A DNA stretch of 64,000 bases from Pseudomonas sp. ANT_H4. Lineage in GTDB: Bacteria > Pseudomonadota > Gammaproteobacteria > Pseudomonadales > Pseudomonadaceae. The stretch spans positions 62,001 to 126,000 of the forward strand of contig NZ_VOBG01000014.1 of assembly GCF_008369295.1 (NCBI RefSeq), written 5' to 3'. Below, one piece after another: positions 1 through 8,611 of the stretch. A model generated the notes under the pieces. That model did not search any database and was not told the origin of the DNA. It saw nothing but the letters and a program-made list of their open reading frames with translations. Position numbers and translations under genes: made by a program. The first letter of the stretch is position 1. Each line of letters begins with the position of its first letter.

Positions 1-111
1 CTGGGGCAGTTGCTGCTGGCGGTCACGGGCTCGTCCCTGGGCGCCGAAGAATTGCGCAGCCGCGCCACGCGCTGGGCACAACAGGTGGAGGTGCTGGGCT
101 ATGTGGTTTGA
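1..111 (+). CDS. C-terminal end of a MetN-type ABC transporter ATP-binding protein (partial)
   Basis: Only the last 36 codons lie in the window; the reading frame is open from base 1 and ends in TGA at 109-111. The stop overlaps the ATG of the downstream permease (101), the usual arrangement of metN and metI. The tail residues resemble the end of the regulatory NIL domain that follows the ATPase core in MetN proteins, but this fragment is too short to prove it. The assignment rests mainly on the overlapping MetI-type permease. No catalytic motif of the ATPase falls in the window. Confidence 0.6.
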   Translation: MGQLLLAVTGSSLGAEELRSRATRWAQQVEVLGYVV

Positions 112-745
112 CCGGTTATTGCAGGGTGCCATCGACACATTGTTGATGGTCGGTGTGTCATCGCTGATCGCGTTGCTGGTGGGTATCCCGCTGGCGGTGT
201 TTCTGGTCACCAGTGACAAGGGCGGCATCTACCAGGCCCCGGCGCTGAACCGGGTGCTGGGGGCGTTCGTCAATCTGTTCCGTTCCATTCCGTTTCTGAT
301 TTTGATGGTGGCGCTGATTCCCTTTACCCGGTTGATCGTCGGCACCACCTACGGCGTATGGGCCGCCGTGGTGCCGCTGACCATCGCCGCGACGCCGTTC
401 TTCGCGCGCATCGCCGAGGTCAGCCTGCGAGAAGTCGATCACGGGCTGATCGAAGCGGCGCAAGCGATGGGCTGCCGGCGCTGGCATATCGTCTGGCATG
501 TGCTGTTGCCTGAGGCGCTGCCGGGGATTGTTGGCGGCTTCACCATCACCCTGGTGACCATGATCAACTCGTCGGCCATGGCCGGGGCAATTGGCGCCGG
601 GGGGCTGGGGGATATTGCCTACCGCTATGGGTATCAGCGATTTGACAGCCAAATCATGCTGACGGTGATTGTGCTGCTGGTGATTCTGGTGGCGGTGATT
701 CAGTTGGGTGGGGATCGGCTGGCGCGGGTGCTCAACAAGCGCTGA
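101..745 (+). CDS. metI: MetI-type ABC transporter permease (methionine uptake family)
   Basis: A 214-residue inner-membrane permease with about five hydrophobic segments, the usual size for MetI of the D/L-methionine MetNIQ importer. The cytoplasmic coupling motif EAAQAMG at residues 118-124 is the EAA loop that contacts the ATPase. It overlaps the end of the upstream ATPase gene by 11 bp, indicating translational coupling. No substrate-binding protein follows; a MetQ-like protein is encoded at 13217-13999 on the other strand, and whether the two work together cannot be read from the sequence. The family also includes close relatives for other amino acids, so the substrate is inferred. Confidence 0.8.
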   Translation: MWFDRLLQGAIDTLLMVGVSSLIALLVGIPLAVFLVTSDKGGIYQAPALNRVLGAFVNLFRSIPFLILMVALIPFTRLIVGTTYGVWAAVVPLTIAATPFFARIAEVSLREVDHGLIEAAQAMGCRRWHIVWHVLLPEALPGIVGGFTITLVTMINSSAMAGAIGAGGLGDIAYRYGYQRFDSQIMLTVIVLLVILVAVIQLGGDRLARVLNKR

Positions 746-848
746 GAGGGCGGTGGCTTTATTGGAGCTGCCGCACAGCCCCTCGCCACAGCAAGCCCGC
801 TCGTCACAAGGTATAGTCGGCCCCTCTCTTTGCCCGGTGCCGCTCGCC

Positions 849-1475
849 ATGAAACTCGCCCCCGACGACCTCGACCAGATCACTTCCACCACCCTGGGCC
901 ATTACAACAAGGTGGCCGAGGACTTCCGCGAGGGCACCCGCGACCATGATGTGAGCCAGAACATCGACGCGCTGTTGCGGCACATCCAGGCTGATGCGCC
1001 GTTTACCGTGCTGGATTTCGGATGCGGGCCGGGGCGGGACTTGCAGACGTTTACCCGCATGGGCCATATCGCCGTCGGGCTGGACGGCTCGGAACGCCTT
1101 GCACAGATGGCCCGCGAAGACAGCAACTGCGAAGTGTTGCAACAGGACTTCCTGAAACTCGACTTGCCTGCCGCTCGTTTTGACGGGATCTTCGCCAATG
1201 CGGTGCTGTTTCATATTCCCAAGCAGGAATTACCGCGCATTCTCAAGCAGCTCCATGGTGCATTGAAACCGGGTGGGGTGTTGTTCAGCTCCAACCCTCG
1301 CGGTGAGAACCAGGAGGGCTGGAACGGGCCGCGTTATGGGTCCTATCACGACCTTGACGCTTGGCAAGAGCTGCTGACAACCGCGGGGTTTGTCGAGCTG
1401 GAGCATTACTATCGCCCGGCCGGGTTACCCCTGGAGCAGCAACCCTGGCTGGCGAGTGTGTGGCGCAAACACTAA
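849..1475 (+). CDS. class I SAM-dependent methyltransferase
   Basis: A 208-residue soluble protein with the SAM-binding motif I VLDFGCGPGRD at residues 54-64 and a motif like NAVLFHIP further on, typical of small Rossmann-fold methyltransferases. The frame is open upstream to 708, but the ATG at 849 begins a sequence matching the fold and lies after a short non-coding gap, so it is preferred. The gene stands alone between metI and a REP pair. Its acceptor substrate cannot be told from sequence; the best that can be said is a small-molecule or protein methyltransferase of the Methyltransf_11/25 type. Confidence 0.8.
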   Translation: MKLAPDDLDQITSTTLGHYNKVAEDFREGTRDHDVSQNIDALLRHIQADAPFTVLDFGCGPGRDLQTFTRMGHIAVGLDGSERLAQMAREDSNCEVLQQDFLKLDLPAARFDGIFANAVLFHIPKQELPRILKQLHGALKPGGVLFSSNPRGENQEGWNGPRYGSYHDLDAWQELLTTAGFVELEHYYRPAGLPLEQQPWLASVWRKH

Positions 1476-1482
1476 GTCACCC

Positions 1483-1591
1483 GTAGAGCTGTCGAGCCAC
1501 GGCGAAGCTGCGTCAGGCGCGCCTCGGTCCTGGACCTGGCTCACTCGGCAGCGCGGCCAACGCAGCCTCGCTAGGGCTCGACAGCTGCTAC
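1483..1591. repeat. inverted pair of REP sequences (REPIN-like)
   Basis: Two copies of a REP-type element face each other: GTAGAGCTGTCGAGCC from 1483, and its inverted relative GGCTCGACAGCTGCTAC ending at 1591, each followed inward by a CGAAGCTGCG or CGAGGCTGCG arm. Paired REPs of this kind are common between Pseudomonas genes. The right arm supplies the last codons of the glycoside-hydrolase-like pseudogene. Confidence 0.75.
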
Positions 1592-3057
1592 GGCATAAAT
1601 CGCAGGTGATTGGCCGGGTATCAACGCCGTCACGCTGCTAGCTGCATAACCCTCTCTCGCCTGCCCGGCAAAATTGGCCACCAGCCGCGTCCCATCGGCA
1701 AAGGTAGTCTGCTGCACCTGCCGATCGCCCCACCCCAGCACCGGCGTCTGCATGCCGTGGGCAAACAGGATGCCTTGGGCGGTAGTTGCATTGTCGTCTT
1801 CGGAGCCCACCGCCACCTTGAGGGCATTGCCGATCCAGCGGGAGGCTTCAATGTTGCCTTCAGCGTTCTGCGCCTGGGTCATGTTGAGCACAGAGCGGTA
1901 GCTGTCGAACAGCATGCCAGTGGCGTAGGCATCAAGGAACCAGGCGTTGAAGCCGGCCTTGGCCTGCACCGCCTTTACCCGCGCCTCCAATAGCGGTCGC
2001 ACACAACGTGGGGCGGTGTAGTACCCGGACTTCTGGAAACCGGTTTTGAGCTGGCCATTTTTCAAGACAATTGCACAGTCGCGATGGGCCCTGCTGCCCA
2101 GGTGCGCGGTGGTCCAGTCCGGATTTTCCTTGGCGGACAGGGCGGTTTCATAAGAGTCATAGGGTGCCATCAAGTAACCTGCATCGACTCCTTGTCCAGC
2201 AAACCTTTCAGCTCCCCCGCCAGACCGTCATCGCTACGCAGTATCTTGCGCAGTTGCGACCAGTCGCGCACATCGCCAGGGCCCAGCAGGTCGTTGCCCC
2301 ACAAGTAGACGTGGCTGGCACCCAGCAACTTCTCGGCCTCCGGCGTCTGCCGCAACTTGTCCGCCAACGGCTCGTAACGCCCCTGTTCAACCAGCCATTG
2401 TCGATAGCGCTTGGCACCGGCCAACAGATCGGGCCCTCCCAGGTGCAGGCGCAACGTCATCGGCGCAGAGGGGGCCAGGGCGGTGAACTCATGACGCACT
2501 GACAACCCCAGGCGCTTGCCCTCGGCCTGCCAGTGCAGACGATTGTTGTACGGATTAGTCATCAACCAGTTGAGGGTAAACGTGCCGGAATCGACCCCCC
2601 ATAACGGCAGGCTAAAGTCCTGGGTAATGTTCACATCACCCTGCTCCAGCAGGAAGTTCTGCCAAAGCGTGTTGCCGGCGGGCACGTAATGGCCCTCGGC
2701 GAGTGGCCAGATCAAGCCCTTGCCCATGGCGCTGGTCGGTTGTTGGAGGATGTTCAGTTCGCCAGCTTCCCGGGCCGTGATGCTCAGGGCGAGGTCGCGC
2801 TGGTCGAGAGTGGCGCTCAGGCGAAAGGCGCCGTCGTCCCATTGCCAACTGGCCTGGTTGGAGGTTTGGATCAGTTGGCTGACCTTGTGGGCGGTGACGC
2901 CACTGGAGGCCTGCACGGGATCGTTATCGGCAGGCGTGACGCGCAGAGCCAAGGTGACCGGATCGAGTTCGATGCGCCACAGACTGTTTTCCAGCACGGT
3001 GCCAGCGAGGGCCAAGGGTGATCAGACCATCAGGGCATGGCGCAGGGAGTTGGTCAT
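1571..3057 (-). pseudogene. glycoside-hydrolase-like protein, broken by a stop codon and a frameshift
   Basis: Two overlapping frames together encode one protein of about 490 residues. The likely start is the ATG at 3057, preceded by GAGAAGG; twelve codons in, a TGA (3022-3024) interrupts the frame, which then continues (SPLALAGTVLENS). At about 2170 the frame shifts: restoring one G in CAGGT gives SMQGYLMAPYDSY and joins the second part. The protein has an N-terminal beta-rich, galactose-mutarotase-like half and a C-terminal half suggestive of a TIM barrel (DAYATGMLFDSY). The nearest family I can suggest is GH101/GH129-like, with low certainty. The final codons come from an inserted REP. Probably non-functional. 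Confidence 0.6.
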
Positions 3058-3142
3058 GGCAGGGACCTTCTCAAGTGAGGTCAGGAGGGTAGAACAATTG
3101 AATTCCGCTCGGGAAACAGGAGATGTTTGCAGATATTTCCAG

Positions 3143-3174
3143 GATCATTCCCACGCGCTCGCGTGGGAATGATC
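3143..3174. terminator. perfect palindrome GATCATTCCCACGCG / CGCGTGGGAATGATC at the operon end
   Basis: Fifteen-base perfect inverted repeat with a 2-base loop immediately downstream of the RND permease stop. It belongs to a family of similar palindromes at 9782, 15827 and 59173 in this window, so it is both a dispersed repeat and a plausible transcription terminator. No long T run follows on the minus strand. Confidence 0.65.
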
Positions 3175-3178
3175 AATA

Positions 3179-6100
3179 TTAGCCTTCAGATCTTTCTTTC
3201 TTCGGCTCGCGAATCTTGTACCAGGCCACATACAGCGCCGGCAAAAACAGCAGCGTCAGCAAGGTGGCGATGATAATGCCGCCGATCATCGCGTAGGCCA
3301 TCGGCCCCCAGAACACTTCCCGGGCGATGGGAATCATGCCTAGGCTGGCCGCAGCCGCCGTCAGCAGGATCGGCCGGCGCCGGTGCTCAGTGGCTTCCAC
3401 CACCGCATCCCACGGCGAGTAGCCGTCGCGCTCGTAGGCATCGATCTGCGTCACCAGGATCACCGAGTTGCGGATGATGATGCCGATCAGCGCAAGAATC
3501 CCCAGGATCGCCACAAAACCCATGGGCGTGCCCGTGGGAATCAGCGCCAGCACCACACCAATCAACCCCAGCGGCGCGACGCTGGCCACCAGGAACATTT
3601 TCTGCACACTGTGCAGCTGGATCATCAGGAAGGTCGCCATCAAAAACAGCATCAGCGGCACCACCTTGGCAATCGGCCCCTGAGCTTTGCCACTTTCTTC
3701 CACGGTGCCGCCGGTGGCGACTTTGTAGCCTACCGGCAAACCGGCGCTGAACTTGTCGATTTCAGGCTTCAGTTGTTTCACCAGATCGGTCGGCTGCACC
3801 TCATCGCGCACTGCCGCCTTGATGGTGATGGTCGGCTTGCGATCCCGACGCCACACCAGCGGCTGCTCCAGTTCATAGCGCACGGTGGCAAAGGCCGGCA
3901 GCGGAATCGAGGTGCCGTTGGGCGTGACGATCTGCAGGTTCTGCAAGGTTTGCGGCGTACCGCGCTCGGCGTCTTCGGCGCGGCCGACCACGTTGATCAG
4001 GTAAATATCATCATGTACCTGCGTCACCGCAGCACCGCTGACCACGCTGTTCATCAACTGCGCCACGTCTTCGGACGACAGCCCCAATTGCCGCGCCTTG
4101 TCTTGGGCGATATCAACCCGCAGGACTTTGCCCGGCTCGTTCCAGTCGTAGATGATTTCGCCAAGGTGAGTATTTTTATCGAGCAGGGTAGCCAATTCGA
4201 TGGCGTGTTTGCGCACTTGGTCGATGTCCTTGCCGGAGACCCGGTACTGGATCGGCCTGCCAACAGGCGGGCCCATTTCCAGCGGCTGGACGAAGCTGCC
4301 GACGCCGACAAAATCATCGCGCAGGTGTTTTTGCAGGCGGGTAATCAACGCCCCGCGCTCTTCCAGGCCTTTGCTGACAATCACCAACTGCGCGTAGTAC
4401 GGGTTCTCCAGTTGCTGGTCCAACGGCAGGTAGAACCGGATCGCGCCCTGGCCGATATAGGTACTCCAGCGGGCAATATCGGGGTCGTCCTTGATGATTG
4501 CTTCAAGGCGATCCACGGCCTTACGGGTTTCATTGATCGAGGCGTTTTGCGGCAGGTTGAGGTCGACGAGGATTTCCGGGCGGTCGGACGACGGGAAAAA
4601 CTGGTTCTGCACAAACTGCATGGAAAACACCGACGCGGCGAACAGCAGCACCGTGATGCCGATGGCCCACCAACGGTTGCGCATGGCCCACAGCATGCCG
4701 CCATTGAACGCCCGGCCAACACGCCCTGGCTCGGCGCTGTGGGGTTTGACCTTGCTGCTGAGGATATGCACGCCAATCACCGGCGCGAACAACACGGCGA
4801 CCACCCACGACACCAGCATCGCGACGGCGATCACCGCGAACAGGGTAAAGGTGTACTCACCGGCGGAGCTGGCGTTGAGGCCGATAGGCACGAACCCGGC
4901 CACCGTCACCAGCGTCCCGGTCAGCATCGGAAATGCGGTGGAGGTGTAGGCAAAGGTCGCCGCCTGCTCCTTGGTTTCACCTTTTTCCAGGCGCGTGATC
5001 ATCATCTCCACGGTGATCATCGCGTCATCCACCAGCAGGCCGAGGGCGATGATCAACGCGCCCAACGACACCCGCTGCATGGTGATACCGCTGTACTCCA
5101 TGAACACGAAGACCAGCGCCAGCACCAATGGAATCGAGCAGGCCACCACCAGACCAGCACGCACGCCGAGGCTGATAAAACTCACCACCAGCACGATGAT
5201 CACCGCTTCAAACAGCGCGCTGGTAAAGCCGCCGACGGCCTCCTCCACCACTTCTGCCTGATCGGAGACCTTGTGCACACCGACGCCCACCGGCAAGTCG
5301 GCAGTCAGGTCATCCATGCGCTGGTGCAGGGCCTTGCCGAAGTCCTGAATATTGCCGCCCTTTTGCATGGCAATGGCCAGGCCGATGGCCGGCTTGCCGT
5401 TGAAACGAAACATCGGCCGCGCTGGGTCGACGTAGCCACGGCTGATGTCGGCAATATCCGCCAGCCGATAGAAACGATCATTGAGCCGCAGGTTGACGTT
5501 GGCCAGGTCCTTCTCCGAAGCAAACTGCCCCGAGGTGCGCACCGAAATCCGCTCCGGCCCGGCCTCGATCACCCCAGCCGGCGTCACCGCGTTCTGCGAT
5601 TGCAGGCTCTGCACCACTTGGCGCTGATCAATGCCCAGGGCCGCGAGTTTGCGGGTGGAGAAATTCAGGTAAATCACTTCGTCCTGCTGGCCGATCATCT
5701 CGACCTTGCCCAGCCCCGGTACCGAACGAATCTCGGCGCGTACCTGTTCGACGTAATCGCGCAGTTGGCGCATCGACAGGCCATCGGCGGTAAAGGCATA
5801 CACCGAGCCGAACACATCCCCGAACTCGTCGTTAAACGAAGGCCCTTGCAGCCCCTGGGGGAAGGTGCCGCGAATGTCGTCGATCTTCTTGCGCACCTGG
5901 TACCAGATCTGGGGAATATCCTTGGCGCTGGTGGTGTCGCGCAGGAACACGAACACCGTGGACTCACCAGGGCGGGTGTAGCTTTTCACATAGTCGAGGG
6001 AGTCCAGCTCTTCGAGTTTTTTCTCGATGCGGTCGGTGACCTGCTTGAGGGTTTCTTCCTGGGTCGCGCCTGGCCAGCGGGTCTGGATCACCATGGTCTT

Positions 6101-6238
6101 GATGGTGAAGGACGGGTCTTCCTCGCGGCCCAGATTCATATAGGAGAACACGCCCATCAGCAGCGCGACGAACATCAGGTACCAGACGAAGGACTGATGC
6201 TTGAGGGCCCAGTCGGATAAGTTGAAACTCCCTTTCAT
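3179..6238 (-). CDS. triC: RND-family efflux pump inner-membrane permease, TriC-like
   Basis: A 1019-residue RND transporter with the usual twelve membrane segments and two large periplasmic loops. The proton-relay aspartates are at 404-405 (LLVDDAMITVEMM). In TM10, where AcrB has a lysine, this protein reads GIIIRNSVIL, with arginine in that place. It is the third gene of an operon and overlaps the second by 4 bp. Having two membrane fusion proteins upstream is the hallmark of the P. aeruginosa triclosan pump TriABC; sequence and order fit that system. No outer-membrane channel is encoded nearby, as in triABC, which uses a remote one (OpmH). The substrate range is inferred. Confidence 0.8.
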   Translation of the reverse strand: MKGSFNLSDWALKHQSFVWYLMFVALLMGVFSYMNLGREEDPSFTIKTMVIQTRWPGATQEETLKQVTDRIEKKLEELDSLDYVKSYTRPGESTVFVFLRDTTSAKDIPQIWYQVRKKIDDIRGTFPQGLQGPSFNDEFGDVFGSVYAFTADGLSMRQLRDYVEQVRAEIRSVPGLGKVEMIGQQDEVIYLNFSTRKLAALGIDQRQVVQSLQSQNAVTPAGVIEAGPERISVRTSGQFASEKDLANVNLRLNDRFYRLADIADISRGYVDPARPMFRFNGKPAIGLAIAMQKGGNIQDFGKALHQRMDDLTADLPVGVGVHKVSDQAEVVEEAVGGFTSALFEAVIIVLVVSFISLGVRAGLVVACSIPLVLALVFVFMEYSGITMQRVSLGALIIALGLLVDDAMITVEMMITRLEKGETKEQAATFAYTSTAFPMLTGTLVTVAGFVPIGLNASSAGEYTFTLFAVIAVAMLVSWVVAVLFAPVIGVHILSSKVKPHSAEPGRVGRAFNGGMLWAMRNRWWAIGITVLLFAASVFSMQFVQNQFFPSSDRPEILVDLNLPQNASINETRKAVDRLEAIIKDDPDIARWSTYIGQGAIRFYLPLDQQLENPYYAQLVIVSKGLEERGALITRLQKHLRDDFVGVGSFVQPLEMGPPVGRPIQYRVSGKDIDQVRKHAIELATLLDKNTHLGEIIYDWNEPGKVLRVDIAQDKARQLGLSSEDVAQLMNSVVSGAAVTQVHDDIYLINVVGRAEDAERGTPQTLQNLQIVTPNGTSIPLPAFATVRYELEQPLVWRRDRKPTITIKAAVRDEVQPTDLVKQLKPEIDKFSAGLPVGYKVATGGTVEESGKAQGPIAKVVPLMLFLMATFLMIQLHSVQKMFLVASVAPLGLIGVVLALIPTGTPMGFVAILGILALIGIIIRNSVILVTQIDAYERDGYSPWDAVVEATEHRRRPILLTAAAASLGMIPIAREVFWGPMAYAMIGGIIIATLLTLLFLPALYVAWYKIREPKKERSEG

Positions 6239-7320
6239 CGCGGGCTGCCCTCGTCGATTTTGACTTTTTGCCCAGGCTTGAGGCTGTTCACGCCGGCACT
6301 CACCACCCGTTCGCCGGGTTTTACGCCGCCGTTGAGCAGTGCGCTGTCAGCGTTGCGGCTGATGAGGGTGACGTCGCGTGGCTGAACGGTCTGGCTTTGC
6401 ATATCGATGACCCAGATTCGGGTTTTGCCATCGACTTCCTGCAAGGTGCTGAGGGGCAGTTCGATACGCGGAGCGATGGCCGAACTCAAGGTCACGCTGA
6501 TAGCCGTGCCCAGGCGAAAGGCCGCTGGCGTGTCGGCCAGGGTCAGGCGCGCGCGACGGGTGCGGGTGGCGCTTTGGGCCTGGGGCTCGATTTCGCGCAC
6601 GGTGGCGGTGGTGCTGACATTCGGGTCCATCTGCCCGGCCACGCGGAACACCACGTCGAGCGGCAAGCGCTCGGCCAGGCCGGCGGGCAGGTCGATCACC
6701 GCCTCCTTGATATCGGGACGGGCCAGGGTCACTACTTGTTGACCGGCGCTGACCACTTGGCCGGCCTCGGCATTCCAGGCGGTGACGATGCCGGCATGAT
6801 CAGTGCGCAATTCGCTGTAGTTGAGCTGGTCCTTGGCCTGATTAACCGAGGCCCTGGCCTGATCGAGGGAGGCCTGGGTGGTTTTCAGGTCAGTCTGGGC
6901 GATGTCCAGTTGCGCCTGGGCGCCGACGCCACGGTTGAACAGTTCCTGCTGGCGGCGGGCGTTGGCCTGAGCGTTAATCCATTGTGCCTGGACCCGAGCC
7001 TGGTCGCCCTGGGCGGCGCGCAGTTGGTTCTGTTGATCGGTAGGGTCGAGGACGGCCAGCAAGGCACCCTTCTCCACTTGCGCGCCTACGTCGACAGCAC
7101 GCCGGGCGATGCGGCCGGGAACGCGAAAGCCAAGGTTACTTTCGTAGCGGGCCTGGATGGTGCCGGCGAAGCGGCCGAGGTTTTCCTGATCTTCGGATTT
7201 CACCTCAACGGACAGCACCGGGCGTATCGGCTCGGGCGCAGGCTCTTCCTTGGAGCAGGCCATCAGCAGCACGCTGGCGGCGAGTAATACCGTCAGCCGT
7301 TTCATGGTTGAGCTCTTCAT
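6235..7320 (-). CDS. triB: RND efflux periplasmic adaptor lipoprotein, second of two (TriB-like)
   Basis: A 361-residue membrane fusion protein. It has a lipoprotein signal (VLLMAC, cysteine near residue 22), a lipoyl-like half motif, a long coiled-coil hairpin rich in Q and A (about residues 100-170) and beta-barrel regions. The ATG at 7320 overlaps the stop of the preceding adaptor gene (ATGA) and its own stop overlaps the permease start, so the three genes are translationally coupled. A second ATG at 7305 is possible. It should bridge the TriC-like permease and an outer-membrane channel. Confidence 0.78.
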   Translation of the reverse strand: MKSSTMKRLTVLLAASVLLMACSKEEPAPEPIRPVLSVEVKSEDQENLGRFAGTIQARYESNLGFRVPGRIARRAVDVGAQVEKGALLAVLDPTDQQNQLRAAQGDQARVQAQWINAQANARRQQELFNRGVGAQAQLDIAQTDLKTTQASLDQARASVNQAKDQLNYSELRTDHAGIVTAWNAEAGQVVSAGQQVVTLARPDIKEAVIDLPAGLAERLPLDVVFRVAGQMDPNVSTTATVREIEPQAQSATRTRRARLTLADTPAAFRLGTAISVTLSSAIAPRIELPLSTLQEVDGKTRIWVIDMQSQTVQPRDVTLISRNADSALLNGGVKPGERVVSAGVNSLKPGQKVKIDEGSPR

Positions 7321-8420
7321 GGTTGAGTGCCTTGAGCCTGGGCCTGATCCGGCGGCTGGGCAATTTCGACCAGCATGCCGGGATGCAGCAGTTGCCCACC
7401 CGCCACCACGACTTTTTCGCCGCCCTTGAGACCGTCGCTGATGATCACCTTGCCGGTGAGGTAGCGGCTGACGGTGACCTTATGCAGTTGCGCCTTGCCA
7501 TCGCTGTCCACCAGCCACACGGCGGGCTCGCTGAGGTCTTTGGTCAGCGCGGCCCAGGGCAGTTCGACACTGGGCTTGGCCGGTGCATTGGCGGTGGCGC
7601 TGACCACCGAACCCAGGTCCATGCCCTTGGGCAAGGCGCTCAAGGCGATCTTCACTTGCACCGTGCCGCTGTTGGCGGCCACGGCCGGGGTGACCTCGCG
7701 GACTCTGCCCTGGGCCTTGATACTCGGGTTATCCAGCAGGCTGACGGTGATTGGCGCATCGGGCGGCGGCTCCACCAGCAAGGACTCATAGACGTTGAAC
7801 ACCGCGTCACGCTCGCCATCCCGCGCCAGGCTGAAAATCGGCACAGTGGCCTGCACCACTTGGCCGACTTCGGCCTGGCGGGCAGTAATTACGCCGGGAG
7901 CGTCGGCAATCAGCGACGTGTAGCCCAACTGCTCACGGGCATTGGCCAGTTGTGCCTGAGCAGCAGCCAGGGCGCTTTGGCTACTGCGCAGGGCAGCCTG
8001 GGCCGAATCGTATTCGCTGCGGCTGGTGTAGCCCTTAGGCAGGAGTTTTTCCTGGCGCACAAAGGCGGCGGCGGTCTGTTTGACCCGGGCCTGTTCGGCG
8101 ACGACCTGGGCCTGGGCGGAATCGACGCTGGTCTGCAAATCCTTGGGATCAAGCTTGGCGAGCACTTGCCTGGCCGTCACCCGGTCACCGACATCGACTA
8201 TGCGCTGGATGATCTTGCCACCAACGCGAAACGACAGATCGGTCTGCACCCGCGCCTGAATGTCCCCGGTGAGGGTCACGGCAGCGGCAAAATCAGCGGA
8301 CTTAACGGTTTGCACGAACACCCGGGAATGTTCCTTGGGTTCGGCTTGTTCCTGGCCGCAACCGCTCAACAGCGCCAGCAGGCCAAGGCCGAGAATGATT
8401 GTCGAGGTGGGACCGCCCAT
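7317..8420 (-). CDS. triA: RND efflux periplasmic adaptor lipoprotein, first of two (TriA-like)
   Basis: A 367-residue membrane fusion protein with lipoprotein signal LLALLSGC, a coiled-coil hairpin and an RND adaptor domain (RVGGKIIQRIVDVGDRV). The frame extends upstream to 8456, but the ATG at 8420 has AAGGAG seven bases before it and gives a clean signal peptide, so it is preferred. It is the first gene of the operon. It and the next gene are distinct adaptors rather than recent duplicates, as in TriA and TriB, where both are needed. No regulator gene adjoins the operon. Confidence 0.78.
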   Translation of the reverse strand: MGGPTSTIILGLGLLALLSGCGQEQAEPKEHSRVFVQTVKSADFAAAVTLTGDIQARVQTDLSFRVGGKIIQRIVDVGDRVTARQVLAKLDPKDLQTSVDSAQAQVVAEQARVKQTAAAFVRQEKLLPKGYTSRSEYDSAQAALRSSQSALAAAQAQLANAREQLGYTSLIADAPGVITARQAEVGQVVQATVPIFSLARDGERDAVFNVYESLLVEPPPDAPITVSLLDNPSIKAQGRVREVTPAVAANSGTVQVKIALSALPKGMDLGSVVSATANAPAKPSVELPWAALTKDLSEPAVWLVDSDGKAQLHKVTVSRYLTGKVIISDGLKGGEKVVVAGGQLLHPGMLVEIAQPPDQAQAQGTQP

Positions 8421-8456
8421 GCAGGCTCCTTGCTTGATTGACGCGTCTTTGATCAT

Positions 8457-8611
8457 GCGACTCTGAGCGTAGTTGAGGGTTCCACGGGTGCCTCTTTTCT
8501 ATGGGTTGTGGCGAGGGGGCTTGTCGGATCGCCCCGTTGGGCTGCGAAGCAGCCCCTTACATGCGATGATCTTTTGCCACAACAAGCCCCGTCACCACAG
8601 GAAATTGTTCC
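8457..8611. other. intergenic region with degenerate REP-like palindrome
   Basis: Between the divergently oriented triA-like and ATPase genes. It holds GTGGCGAGGGGGCTTG (from about 8508) facing CACAACAAGCCCC (about 8577-8590), a degenerate relative of the palindrome at 32649-32691. Promoters for both genes must lie here but I see no clear boxes. Confidence 0.5.

Noticed and set aside
158..892. 244-codon minus-strand frame
   Set aside because: Lies opposite metI and the methyltransferase start; low-complexity H/Q/R-rich product.
3383..6220. 945-codon open frame on the plus strand
   Set aside because: It is the antisense of the RND permease; its product is a histidine, arginine and glutamine-rich string with no fold, while the minus strand gives a complete transporter.
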